A stretch of DNA of 64,000 nucleotides. Origin: Palsa-504 sp963756575 (lineage in GTDB: Bacteria; Actinomycetota; Actinomycetes; Streptosporangiales; Streptosporangiaceae). Shown here piece by piece: positions 25,486-31,727 of this stretch; the first letter of the stretch is position 1; the number at the start of each line of letters is the position of its first letter. The stretch is taken from contig CAVWOM010000012.1 of NCBI GenBank assembly GCA_963756575.1, forward strand, positions 62,001-126,000. Direction: 5' to 3'. The position numbers and the translations under genes are program-made. Below the pieces are notes generated by a model. The model made no database searches and was not told the origin of the DNA. It saw only the letters and a list, made by a program, of their open reading frames with translations.

Positions 25486-26079
25486 TTAGCGGCGGGGGCG
25501 GGCTAGTCGTTCGGCGGCGCGGACTACGCTGGCGCGACGGCGGGCGTGCTCGGCCGGGTCGCCGTCGCCGGCGTCGGTGAGCATGAGGGCGAGCTGCGGT
25601 GCGGCGGCCCACCAGGCGGCCAGCCCGATGATCATGAACACCAGGTGCTCGGGGGCGAGCTCGCTGTCGAGGACCCCGTCCCGCTGGGCGGCCGCGTAGG
25701 CCCGGGCCTTGTCCTTGTAGTGCGCGCTGCGGTTCGCCTGGTCGGCCACCGGGCCGCCGGCCAGCCCTTCCCACAGGAGCAGCCGGACCAGCTGGGGATG
25801 GGCCGTGTGGTAGTCGAAGGTGCGCCCGGCGAACTCGCCGATGTCTTCGAAGCCGGACGGGACCGGGGCGACCGAGGCGGCGAGCTTGTCGAGCTCGTCG
25901 GTGAGCACCATCTCGAACAGCGACTGCTTGTCGCCGAAGTACTTGTAGAGACGTTCCTTGTTGATCCCGGCCCGGTCGGCGATGCGGGCCATGGTGGTAC
26001 CGTCCGGTCCGTGCTCGGCGAACTCGGCCGTCGCCGCTTCCTTCAGGCGCCGGCGCGTTCCCTCGGTGTCCCACGCCAT
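25486..26079 (-). CDS. TetR/AcrR-family regulator
   Basis: The 197-residue protein has the helix-turn-helix EAATAEFAEHGPDGTTMARI-ADRAGINKERLYKYFGDKQS at residues about 14-54, followed by an all-helical ligand domain (QLVRLLLWEGLAGG ... LVFMIIGLAAWWAAAPQLAL). The ATG at 26079 lies 20 bp from a 22-bp operator dyad that it shares with the divergent aldo-keto reductase gene. It is probably a local repressor of both genes, released by an unknown ligand. Confidence 0.88.
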   Translation of the reverse strand: MAWDTEGTRRRLKEAATAEFAEHGPDGTTMARIADRAGINKERLYKYFGDKQSLFEMVLTDELDKLAASVAPVPSGFEDIGEFAGRTFDYHTAHPQLVRLLLWEGLAGGPVADQANRSAHYKDKARAYAAAQRDGVLDSELAPEHLVFMIIGLAAWWAAAPQLALMLTDAGDGDPAEHARRRASVVRAAERLARPRR

Positions 26080-26098
26080 GGCAGCATTCTAGGCTAAG

Positions 26099-26165
26099 CC
26101 AACTGCAACGTTGCGGTTGGTACAGGAGAGCGGTAGGATCGGAAACTGCAACCGCAACGTTGGAG
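26099..26165. promoter_or_regulatory. TetR operator pair between tetR and aldo-keto reductase
   Basis: Site 1, CCAACTGCAACGTTGCGGTTGG (26099-26120, stated as halves CCAACTGCAAC/GTTGCGGTTGG), is a palindrome with one mismatched pair. Site 2 near 26147-26165 repeats CAACCGCAACGTTG in the opposite orientation, just before the ribosome site AAAGGAGAGG of the reductase gene. Two matching sites in one short intergenic gap make regulation by the adjacent TetR very likely. Confidence 0.75.
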
Positions 26166-26189
26166 ATGGAATAAAGGAGAGGTACGGAT

Positions 26190-27053
26190 ATGGCTGACAG
26201 TGTTCCGGGGGGAACCATCAAGCTCGCCGACGACCTCGTCGTCAGCCGGATGGGCTTCGGCGCCATGCAGCTGGCCGGGCCCGGCGTCTTCGGGCCGCCC
26301 CGGGATCGCGACCAGGCCCTCGCGGTCCTGCGCGAGGCCGTGAACCTGGGTGTCACCCACATCGACACCAGCGACTTCTACGGGCCGGTCGTGGTCAACG
26401 AGCTCATCCGCGAGGCGCTGCACCCCTACCCGGCGGACCTGCGCATCGTCACCAAGGTGGGTGCCCGCCGGGGCCGGGACGGCAGCTGGGGCACCTCGCT
26501 CGAGCCCGATGACCTCAAGGCCGCGGTCCGGGAGAACCTCGAGCACCTCGGCCTCGAGGTCCTCGACGTGGTCAACCTACGCCTGTCGGCTCACGGCACC
26601 GGCGAGGAATCCGTCGCCGAGCCGTTCGGCGCCCTGGCCGAGCTCCAGAAGGAGGGTCTAATCCGGCACCTCGGCCTCAGCGAGGCGACCGACGCCCAGC
26701 TCACCGAGGCGCAGGCCATCGCCCCGGTGGTCACCGTGCAGAACCTCTACAACCTGGCCGACCGGCACGATGACGCCATGGTCGACCGGTGCGCGACCGA
26801 GGGCATCGCCTACGCCGCGTACTTCCCGCTCGGCGGCTTCAACCCGCTCCAGTCGCAGACGCTGAACGACGTCGCCGGGCGCCTGGGCGTCTCGGCGCAC
26901 CAGGTCGCCCTGGCCTGGCTGCTGCAGCGGTCGCCCGCGATAGCCCTCATCCCCGGCACCTCGTCGCTGGCTCACCTGCGCGACAACATGGCCGCGGCGG
27001 ACCTGGTCCTGCCGCCGGAGGCGGTCGCCGAACTGGACGCCATCGGCCGTTAG
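26190..27053 (+). CDS. Aldo/keto reductase with substituted catalytic His
   Basis: The 287-residue protein has a TIM-barrel AKR fold. It shows MGFGAMQLAGPG, THIDTSDFYGP (catalytic Asp and Tyr), LRIVTKVGARRG (catalytic Lys), HLGLSEATDAQL and LIPGTSSLAHLRDNMAAADL (NADPH-binding C-terminal motif). Where most AKRs have a His in the fourth strand, this one reads VVNLRLS, a substitution seen in a subgroup of bacterial AKR oxidoreductases. It reduces aldehydes or ketones with NADPH; the substrate is unknown. The divergent TetR probably represses it. Confidence 0.88.
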   Translation: MADSVPGGTIKLADDLVVSRMGFGAMQLAGPGVFGPPRDRDQALAVLREAVNLGVTHIDTSDFYGPVVVNELIREALHPYPADLRIVTKVGARRGRDGSWGTSLEPDDLKAAVRENLEHLGLEVLDVVNLRLSAHGTGEESVAEPFGALAELQKEGLIRHLGLSEATDAQLTEAQAIAPVVTVQNLYNLADRHDDAMVDRCATEGIAYAAYFPLGGFNPLQSQTLNDVAGRLGVSAHQVALAWLLQRSPAIALIPGTSSLAHLRDNMAAADLVLPPEAVAELDAIGR

Positions 27054-27072
27054 CCGGACGGGCCGCCCTGTC

Positions 27073-27535
27073 TCAGCCGCGCGCCGCCAGCGTGAACGCG
27101 CCCTTGACGGTCGAGAGGACGGTCGGGATGGCGTCGTCGCCGAGCGGCTGGGACGGGTTCTCGGCCAGCACCGTCACGACGTAGCTCGTCCCGGTCCCGG
27201 TAGTGGCCAGGTAGGCCAGGCCCGGCTGGCGGTTCAGGTCCGCGAGCGAGGCGTAGGCCCGGCAGGCGTCGCTGGCCGGGCCGAAGTAATCCAGGCTGTC
27301 GATGTCGCGCGGCATGGTCCAGGTGCCCACCTCGGCCGGCGTGGGCAGCGGGGCCCGGTCGACGGTGCTGGCCAGCAGGGGCCGGCGCTGGCCCAGCAGG
27401 TCGATCGGCATGTCGGCGGCCGTGTTGTCGCTGAGCGAGATCATCTTGGCGGCCGCGTCGGCCACGGAGCTCTGGGTGCCGTCGGCTCGGTCTGCAGCTC
27501 GCCCGGCCGCCGTAGTTGCGGAAGGTAATCATGAC
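27073..27535 (-). pseudogene. Remnant of a serine hydrolase/beta-lactamase-fold protein
   Basis: The readable part (27073-27465) gives VADAAAKMISLSDNTAADMP-IDLLGQRRP, with the SDN motif of class A beta-lactamase-like proteins. It then has TWTMPRDIDSLDYFGPASD and YVVTVLAENPSQPLGDDAIP. Upstream pieces GELQTEP and DGTQSS lie in different frames, and the SxxK serine region is absent. The gene is truncated at its 5' end and frameshifted at least twice. Intact relatives are secreted lipoprotein-like serine hydrolases. It is probably dead DNA near a former insertion boundary. Confidence 0.6.
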
Positions 27536-27666
27536 GGTGCGCTTACGGATACAGCGAGTGGCTTTTCCACCCTTCGCGGCGCGGAACAATTGTCACATCT
27601 CGTACATGCATGATCACAAGTGGCCGCCGGGGGCTGCTGTTACTGCGGTGAAGACTTGGGGATGAC

Positions 27667-28281
27667 ATGACCGCGCCAGCACAGCACCGCGATCCCTCGG
27701 CCCAGCGGGTTCGCCGGGTAGCCGGCGCCCTGTCGCGCCGCGTGTACCGCCTGACCGGCTGGCTGCTGCTGGCCGTGGCCGCTCTGGCCACCTGGCCGCT
27801 GACGATCGTGACCGGGGCCGGGTACGCCGTGGCCTGGCGACGCGGCTGGCCCGCGGCCCGGCTGGGCCGCCAGGCCGGGTGGACGCTGCCGATGACCGCC
27901 GTGTGGATCGCGGCCGAGTCGGCCCGCGGCTGGCGGGCGGTCGGGCTGGACCCGGTCCGGGACGGGAACAGCGGCTGGCCGCACCTGACCGCGATGAGCG
28001 TCGCCCGGACGTTCCTGCTGGTCGCACCCGTCACGATCCCGGCCGGGCTGGCCCTGGCCGCGCTGCTGTGGGCGTGGCGAAATTACCCGGCCACCTCGGC
28101 CCCGGCCACCTCGGTCCCGGCCACGCGGCCCGAGGCCGTGCCGCTGCGCCTGCCCGCCGCCCAGGTGCCGGTCGTCCTGCCCGCCCAGCGTCGCGCCTCT
28201 GTCGCCGCGTCGGGCCCAGTCCGGCCGGCCAATGAGGTGGCCAGGCTTGACGCCGCCGTCGGCCCGGGGGTGCGGCGGTGA
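27667..28281 (+). CDS. Two-helix membrane protein resembling the N-terminus of actinobacterial conjugation ATPases
   Basis: About 204 residues. After a basic leader come helices YRLTGWLLLAVAALATWPLT-IV and, further on, TFLLVAPVTIPAGLALAALL-W. Between them is YAVAWRRGWPAARLGRQAGW-TLPMTAVW. This arrangement resembles the membrane anchor of TraG/VirD4-like coupling proteins in actinobacterial mobile elements, but the ATPase part is missing. The tail repeats PATSAPATSVPAT. It overlaps the next open frame by GTGA at 28278. It may be a truncated remnant of a mobile element or an independent membrane protein. Confidence 0.5.
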   Translation: MTAPAQHRDPSAQRVRRVAGALSRRVYRLTGWLLLAVAALATWPLTIVTGAGYAVAWRRGWPAARLGRQAGWTLPMTAVWIAAESARGWRAVGLDPVRDGNSGWPHLTAMSVARTFLLVAPVTIPAGLALAALLWAWRNYPATSAPATSVPATRPEAVPLRLPAAQVPVVLPAQRRASVAASGPVRPANEVARLDAAVGPGVRR

Positions 28282-28476
28282 GCGCCAGCCGGCCGACCGG
28301 GGATGCGGTCCAGGCCGCCGAGGCGCGGGGAGGGGCGATGGAGGTGAGCCGGCTCGTTCGGCGGCTTCCGGGGCGGATCTGGCGCGGGCGCCCGCTTCGG
28401 CTGCTCGCCCGGCCCTGGCCGCCTGCCTGCTGGTCCTGGCCGCGCCGCGTCTGGTCCCCGGCCAACCGTCCGAATC

Positions 28477-29127
28477 GTGGGCCCGGTGTACTTGTCCGGC
28501 ACGGCCGCCGCGGCGGTGGGGTTGCTCGCGCTCGGGGTGGTGACCGCGGATGCAGGCTGGAGGTTCGTCCGGCACGGCACGATGATGGCCCACGAGGGCG
28601 CGCACGCGGTGATGGGATCGCTGCTTTTCCGCGGGGTCTTCGAGATTTACCTCGACTCCGACGCGACCGGCGGCACCTGGGTGGGGGAGGGCGGCTGCCT
28701 GGGCAGCATCGCGGTCAGCTTCGCCGGCTACGTCGGGCCGAGCCTGTTCGGCCTCGGCGTGGCCCGGCTCATCCAGGCCGGGCGCGGGCCGGCCGTGCTG
28801 TGGGTGGCGCTGGTCCTGCTCGCCGTGCTGGCCGTCCTGCTGATGAAGTCCTACGGCATGATCACCGTGGTGCTGGCCGGCGCGCTGATGTACGTCGTCG
28901 CCCGCTACACCCCGGTGACCGCTCAGATCATCACCGCCTGCGCGATCGCCTGGCTGCTGCTGCTGTCCGGGGTGCGCCGGGTGCTCGAGGTCGGCGTCAG
29001 GTCCGGCGACGGCGTCGACCTCAGGCAGCTCACCTCCATCCCGCGGGTCGTCTGGTTCCTGCTGTGGCTGGCCGCGACCCTCGGCGCGGTCGCGGTAGGC
29101 GGGTCGATGCTGGTGATGCCGCCCTGA
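28477..29127 (+). CDS. M50-like integral membrane metallopeptidase
   Basis: About 216 residues, with six hydrophobic segments and the zinc motif TMMAHEGAHAVMG (HExxH variant HEGAH) in the second. Later come GSIAVSFAGYVGPSLFGLG and repeated helices up to AVAVGGSMLVMPP. This fits the actinobacterial M50-type group with unknown substrates. The start is uncertain: a GTG at 28278 overlaps the upstream stop, and its frame must shift once to reach this protein, so the true gene may begin there. The GTG at 28477 has no good ribosome site. Confidence 0.68.
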   Translation: MGPVYLSGTAAAAVGLLALGVVTADAGWRFVRHGTMMAHEGAHAVMGSLLFRGVFEIYLDSDATGGTWVGEGGCLGSIAVSFAGYVGPSLFGLGVARLIQAGRGPAVLWVALVLLAVLAVLLMKSYGMITVVLAGALMYVVARYTPVTAQIITACAIAWLLLLSGVRRVLEVGVRSGDGVDLRQLTSIPRVVWFLLWLAATLGAVAVGGSMLVMPP

Positions 29128-29277
29128 GCCGCCACGTTGGCGGCCGCCCGGCGCGCGGCCCCGGCCGCCGCCCGGCGCCGCCCCGGCCGCCGCGCGCTGC
29201 CCCGGCCGCCCGGCGCGCCGCCCCGGCCGCCCGGCGCGCCGCCTCGGCCCCGGCGGCCCCGCGCGGCACAATGCCGT
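29128..29277. repeat. GGCCGCCCGGCGCG low-complexity tract
   Basis: About 120 bp of simple GC repeats (CCCGGCGCGCCGCCCCGGCC type) follow the protease gene. There is no coding signal. They precede a strong hairpin. Confidence 0.6.
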
Positions 29278-29312
29278 CAGGCCCCCTTCATGTATGAGCT
29301 GAAGGGGGCCTG
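29278..29312. terminator. Hairpin terminator
   Basis: Perfect 13-bp arms, CAGGCCCCCTTCA (29278-29290) and TGAAGGGGGCCTG (29300-29312), with a 9-bp loop. It lies downstream of the protease gene and upstream of the DnaA-box cluster, and is probably a terminator for the former. Confidence 0.75.
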
Positions 29313-29392
29313 GTCGCACCTCGGCGTCCTGAGTGCGCACGGATCACGCCCAAGGTCGTTCACCTGCTGTTTCTCTACTGTCTGCTCCTGTG

Positions 29393-29456
29393 TCATCCAC
29401 ATGTCGTCCACAGGACCCGGGCAGTTATCCACCGACTTATCCACAGCTTGTCGACA
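29393..29456 (+). promoter_or_regulatory. Phased cluster of DnaA-box-like 9-mers
   Basis: Five same-strand 9-mers resemble the DnaA box TTATCCACA/TTGTCCACA. They are TCATCCACA (29393), TCGTCCACA (29404), TTATCCACC (29425), TTATCCACA (29437, exact consensus) and TTGTCGACA (29448). The spacings of 11, 21, 12 and 11 bp place them on one helix face. There is no dnaA, dnaN or AT-rich unwinding element nearby, so this is not oriC. It looks like a DnaA-titrating or regulatory cluster. Confidence 0.6.
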
Positions 29457-29796
29457 GTCGGATCCGCAGGGTCTTCGTCCCCGGGTCTGGTACCAGCCAG
29501 CCGGTCAGTTCGTCGCCGGGCATCAGCGCCGCCCAGTCCACCCGCCCGCCGGACACGACCGCCGTGCTGGCCTCCAGCGTGAACCGCCACGGCTCCTGCC
29601 CGCTCGGCCCGCACCACGCCACCCCCCGGATCTGCGGCTTGGCGCCGGCCAGGTCGTACTCGTCGGGGACCAGGCCATCGCACCAGTGGTAGCGCACGCC
29701 GCGCGGGCGGTCCGCGCCGCCCGCGAACTCCGCGCCGCCCGCGAACTCCGCGCCGACCCGGACCTCGAGCCGCTGCCAGAACTCCGTCTCCTGCAC
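29437..29796 (-). CDS. Conserved-looking hypothetical protein next to the tRNA array
   Basis: The 119-residue, strongly acidic soluble protein reads MQETEFWQRLEVRVGAEFAG, has a short duplication (AEFAGGAEFAGGAD), then RYHWCDGLVPDEYDLAGAKP, GVAWCGPSGQEPWRFTLEA, WAALMPGDELTGWLVPDP and KTLRIRLS. Codon use and the Trp-rich pattern support a real gene. It resembles small uncharacterised actinobacterial proteins without a known fold. Its stop codon lies inside the DnaA-box cluster, and it is divergent from the tRNA array. Confidence 0.6.
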   Translation of the reverse strand: MQETEFWQRLEVRVGAEFAGGAEFAGGADRPRGVRYHWCDGLVPDEYDLAGAKPQIRGVAWCGPSGQEPWRFTLEASTAVVSGGRVDWAALMPGDELTGWLVPDPGTKTLRIRLSTSCG

Positions 29797-29888
29797 CAGA
29801 CCACTATGGCGGACCGGCCCGAGGAATAACCCGGAAAATACAATTGCTCCCTCCAGTGTGAAGACTTACCATGGATTCATGACGACAT

Positions 29889-29944
29889 GGCAGCCGCAGA
29901 AACGAGCCGGGTACATGCACCCGGACTCGTCACTCGAAGCTGCC
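29889..29944. other. Long interrupted stem-loop upstream of tRNA array
   Basis: Nested complementary segments GGCAGC/GCTGCC, ACGAG/CTCGT and CCGGGT/ACCCGG can form one extended hairpin just before the first tRNA. It is not a cloverleaf. It could be a leader structure or processing signal of the array transcript. The rest of 29797-30045 shows no gene. Confidence 0.45.
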
Positions 29945-30045
29945 CTGTTCAGCAATCGGCGTGGCGTGGTTACCGTGTAAGCGTCCAGCAGGCACTTACC
30001 GGTGACCGTCCCAGGGGAATCCCTCGGGGCGGTTTTCATTTACCT

Positions 30046-30117
30046 GGGGATGAGCCAGCGGATAGGCATCTGGTCTCCAAAGCCGGCGGAATGCAGGTTC
30101 GACTCCTGCCGTCCCCG
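30046..30117 (+). tRNA. tRNA-Trp(CCA)
   Basis: The acceptor GGGGATG/CGTCCCC pairs fully (one G-U). The anticodon stem is CTGGT/GCCGG with loop CTCCAAA (U33 present), and the T-stem is GCAGG/CCTGC. The D-arm is compressed. No CCA is encoded. It is the first member of the array. Confidence 0.8.
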
Positions 30118-30209
30118 CATGCCTTTAATACAGGCTTGGTTATTGACACGTCCATAGTGTGAGCACCATGAAACGGCAGGCCAGAGCTCTGAAGCCGAGG
30201 CCTGCCGAT
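30118..30209. other. Spacer with CGGCAGGC/GCCTGCCG hairpin
   Basis: The spacer holds an 8-bp stem (about 30173-30207) with an 18-base loop containing CTCTGAAG. It may be the relic of a tRNA anticodon arm; no cloverleaf can be drawn. Confidence 0.3.
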
Positions 30210-30280
30210 GGGGGTGACAGCTAAGGAGCGGGCGCGCCCTGCAAGCGTTGCCGTAGCCGGTTCGATTCCGGCCATCTCCA
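30210..30280 (+). tRNA. tRNA-Ala(UGC), C33 variant
   Basis: The acceptor GGGGGTG/CATCTCC and T-stem GCCGG/CCGGC are sound. The best anticodon arm is CGCGC-[CCTGCAA]-GCGTT, which gives anticodon UGC with C at position 33 and one mismatch. Reading it as Cys(GCA) keeps U33 but destroys the stem, so Ala is preferred. Identity is moderately certain. Confidence 0.6.
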
Positions 30281-30284
30281 CTAA

Positions 30285-30356
30285 CGGGATGTGGTGTAAG
30301 GGTGAGCGCGCCGCTTTCGGGAAGCGGTAGACGGGGTTCGAGTCCCTGCTTCCCGA
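30285..30356 (+). tRNA. tRNA-Pro(CGG)
   Basis: The acceptor CGGGATG/CTTCCCG has one mismatch. The anticodon stem CCGCT/AGCGG is perfect with loop TTCGGGA, and the T-stem is CGGGG/CCCTG. A CGGG start is usual for Pro tRNAs. Confidence 0.85.
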
Positions 30357-30364
30357 CGGTCGAT

Positions 30365-30437
30365 GGTTCCCTAGCTCACCGGGAAGAGCGGCGCTGTGAA
30401 GTAGCGCAGGTACGAGGTTCGAGTCCTCGGGGGACCG
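30365..30437 (+). tRNA. tRNA-Phe(GAA)
   Basis: The acceptor is GGTTCCC/GGGGACC, the D-stem GCTC/GAGC, the anticodon stem GCGCT/AGCGC with loop GTGAAGT, and the T-stem CGAGG/CCTCG. A full cloverleaf with U33. Confidence 0.9.
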
Positions 30438-30441
30438 CGAT

Positions 30442-30512
30442 GCGGATGTCGTTCAACGGCAGGACTTCAGTCTTCCAAACTGATAATGAGAGTTCGATTC
30501 TCTCCATCCGCT
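30442..30512 (+). tRNA. tRNA-Gly(UCC)
   Basis: The acceptor GCGGATG/CATCCGC is perfect. The anticodon stem is TCAGT/ACTGA with loop CTTCCAA, and the T-stem GAGAG/CTCTC. U33 is present. Confidence 0.9.
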
Positions 30513-30530
30513 CTGCCTTCATACGAGTGC

Positions 30531-30603
30531 GCGCCGCTAGCTCAATGGTCAGAGCAGCAGCCTCTTAAGCTGACGGTTCGGGGTTCGAGTCCCTGGCGGC
30601 GCA
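30531..30603 (+). tRNA. tRNA-Lys(CUU)
   Basis: The acceptor GCGCCGC/GCGGCGC is perfect and the D-stem is GCTC/GAGC. The anticodon arm GCAGC-[CTCTTAA]-GCTGA has one mismatch at its base; the T-stem is CGGGG/CCCTG. Confidence 0.88.
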
Positions 30604-30607
30604 CGAT

Positions 30608-30682
30608 GCGGGAGTGACGGGAACCGGGATACCTCGCGAGCTCAGACCTCGCGGCTTGCGCGTTCGAATCGCGCCTTCCGCA
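30608..30682 (+). tRNA. tRNA-Leu(CAG) with short variable arm
   Basis: The acceptor is GCGGGAG/CTTCCGC, the anticodon stem GCGAG/CTCGC is perfect with loop CTCAGAC, and the T-stem is GCGCG/CGCGC. The variable region is only five bases (GGCTT), whereas bacterial leucine tRNAs normally carry a long class II arm. The D-region is longer than usual. Confidence 0.8.
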
Positions 30683-30687
30683 CGCAG

Positions 30688-30759
30688 TGCCGGGTCGGCT
30701 AATCGGCAGGCCACGGGGCTCTGAACCCCGCAATGCAGGTTCGAGGCCTGCCCCGGCAG
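30688..30759 (+). tRNA. tRNA-Gln(CUG)
   Basis: The acceptor TGCCGGG/CCCGGCA is perfect, with the U1 usual for Gln. The anticodon stem is CGGGG/CCCCG with loop CTCTGAA, and the T-stem GCAGG/CCTGC. Confidence 0.9.
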
Positions 30760-30818
30760 CGTGCCGTCACACACGGCTGTGACCCGGCCCCCGTAAGGCC
30801 GGCGGTCCGGGTCGGCAC
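30760..30818 (+). ncRNA. T-armless tRNA-like RNA, anticodon CGU (Thr)
   Basis: GTGCCG/CGGCAC closes a structure with a perfect D-like arm TCACA-[CACGGC]-TGTGA and a perfect anticodon arm CGGCC-[CCCGTAA]-GGCCG (anticodon CGU, C33). A short linker stands in place of the T-arm. It looks like the T-arm-lacking tRNAs of animal mitochondria, or like a decayed tRNA-Thr. It is the only Thr candidate in the array. Confidence 0.5.
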
Positions 30819-30832
30819 CGGATGACGGCTCC

Positions 30833-30905
30833 GCGCTCGTACTCCAGCACCATGCAGGCCTCGTTGAGGACGTGGACAGCGCAGGTTCAAGTCCTGCCGA
30901 GCGCA
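30833..30905 (+). tRNA. tRNA-Leu(GAG), short variable arm (tentative identity)
   Basis: The acceptor GCGCTCG/CGAGCGC and T-stem GCAGG/CCTGC are perfect. The best anticodon arm is CCTCG-[TTGAGGA]-CGTGG with one U-U mismatch, giving GAG with U33. The variable region is five bases. Identity is less certain than for its neighbours. Confidence 0.65.
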
Positions 30906-30954
30906 CGGAACGAGGCAACCGACGACCGATAGATTGGTGCGCGTCCGGATCGCG

Positions 30955-31033
30955 CTTCCCCGGCTCGCGCCCTTCGGACCGGCGTCCGCGTGTCCTCGGT
31001 AGGGACGCGTCGCCCGGATCGGCACCGGGGAAG
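30955..31033 (+). ncRNA. Structured 79-nt element inside the tRNA array
   Basis: A perfect 9-bp closing stem, CTTCCCCGG (30955-30963)/CCGGGGAAG (31025-31033), surrounds a strong internal hairpin CGCGTGTCC/GGGACGCG (30987-31009). The length and closing stem are tRNA-like, but there is no T-loop and no clear anticodon arm. It may be a degenerate or non-canonical tRNA or a processing structure. Confidence 0.4.
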
Positions 31034-31040
31034 GGCTCAT

Positions 31041-31113
31041 GCGGTTGTAGCTCAGGGGTAAGAGCGCCACCTGGCCAAGGTGGGGGCCCCGGGTTCGAAT
31101 CCCGGTAACCGCT
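31041..31113 (+). tRNA. tRNA-Gly(GCC), G33 variant
   Basis: The acceptor is GCGGTTG/TAACCGC, the D-stem GCTC/GAGC, the anticodon stem CCACC/GGTGG is perfect with loop TGGCCAA, and the T-stem is CCGGG/CCCGG. Position 33 is G instead of U. The Pth2 start codon lies two bases beyond the discriminator. Confidence 0.85.
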
Positions 31114-31114
31114 C

Positions 31115-31528
31115 GTGGAACTTCAAGCGCAGGAGCGCCAGACCAAGCAGGTCATCGTCATCCGGCGCGACCTGAGGATGCGCCGCGGCAAGGAGATCGC
31201 GCAGGGCGCGCACGCCTCGATGGCGTGGCTACGGCAGCGGATCATGCCGCATCTCACCCAAACTGGCCGTGCGGACCAGGTTGAATTCTCCGAGGCCGAA
31301 CGAACCTGGCTAAACGTCAGCATGCGAAAGGTCACCGTCAAGGTGGGTTCGGAGCAGGAGTTGCTCGACGTGTACGACAAGGCGCGCGCGGCTGGGTTGG
31401 TCGTCGAGCTGATCACCGATCGGGGCCTGACCGAGTTCGGCGGGGTTCCCACCCGGACCTGCCTGGCCGTCGGCCCGGACTACGACGACCTCATCGACCC
31501 GGTCACGGGTGACCTCGAGCTGTACTGA
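31115..31528 (+). CDS. pth2: Pth2-family peptidyl-tRNA hydrolase embedded in the tRNA array
   Basis: The 137-residue protein is a complete Pth2 (archaeal/eukaryotic type, unrelated to bacterial Pth). The N-terminal strand and catalytic Lys region are KQVIVIRRDLRMRRGKEIAQ-GAHASM. The C-terminal motif is VELITDRGLTEFGGVPTRTC-LAVGPDYDDLIDPVTGDLEL-Y. Family members cleave the ester between peptide and tRNA in stalled peptidyl-tRNAs. An insert HLTQTGRADQVEFSEAERTW separates the halves. The GTG start lies directly behind tRNA-Gly and the stop a few bases before tRNA-Ser, so it must be freed by tRNA processing of the same transcript. This position links it functionally to the array. Confidence 0.9.
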   Translation: MELQAQERQTKQVIVIRRDLRMRRGKEIAQGAHASMAWLRQRIMPHLTQTGRADQVEFSEAERTWLNVSMRKVTVKVGSEQELLDVYDKARAAGLVVELITDRGLTEFGGVPTRTCLAVGPDYDDLIDPVTGDLELY

Positions 31529-31535
31529 AATACCT

Positions 31536-31616
31536 GGAGCGTTGGCTCAGCGGCTACAGCAGCGCCTTGCTACGGCGCGACCTTCGGGTCCGCGGGTTCG
31601 AGTCCCGCACGCTCCT
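31536..31616 (+). tRNA. tRNA-Ser(GCU)
   Basis: The acceptor GGAGCGT/ACGCTCC is perfect and the anticodon stem is GCGCC/GGCGC with loop TTGCTAC. A class II variable arm GACC-TTC-GGGTC is present; the T-stem is GCGGG/CCCGC. A canonical serine tRNA. Confidence 0.92.
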
Positions 31617-31627
31617 CATGCTCCCAC

Positions 31628-31712
31628 GGAGAGTGAACCTGCCAGGGCCGCAGGCGCCGTCCCGAAAACGGCTGGGCGCGCAAGCGCTGGCGTTCGAGTC
31701 GCCCGCTCTCCT
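31628..31712 (+). tRNA. tRNA-Ser(CGA), C33 variant
   Basis: The acceptor is GGAGAGT/GCTCTCC, the D-stem CCTGC/GCAGG, and the anticodon stem GCCGT/ACGGC is perfect with loop CCCGAAA (C33). A long variable arm GCGC-GCAA-GCGC is present. The T-stem TGGCG/CGCCC has one mismatch. Confidence 0.85.
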
Positions 31713-31727
31713 CGGTCAATGGTGCAA

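Noticed and set aside
29393..29456. DnaA-box cluster as the chromosomal origin oriC
   Set aside because: There is no dnaA, dnaN, rpmH or gyrB neighbour, no AT-rich unwinding region and too few boxes.
30210..30280. tRNA-Cys(GCA) reading of the second tRNA
   Set aside because: It keeps U33 but leaves three mismatches in the anticodon stem; the Ala(UGC) register pairs better.
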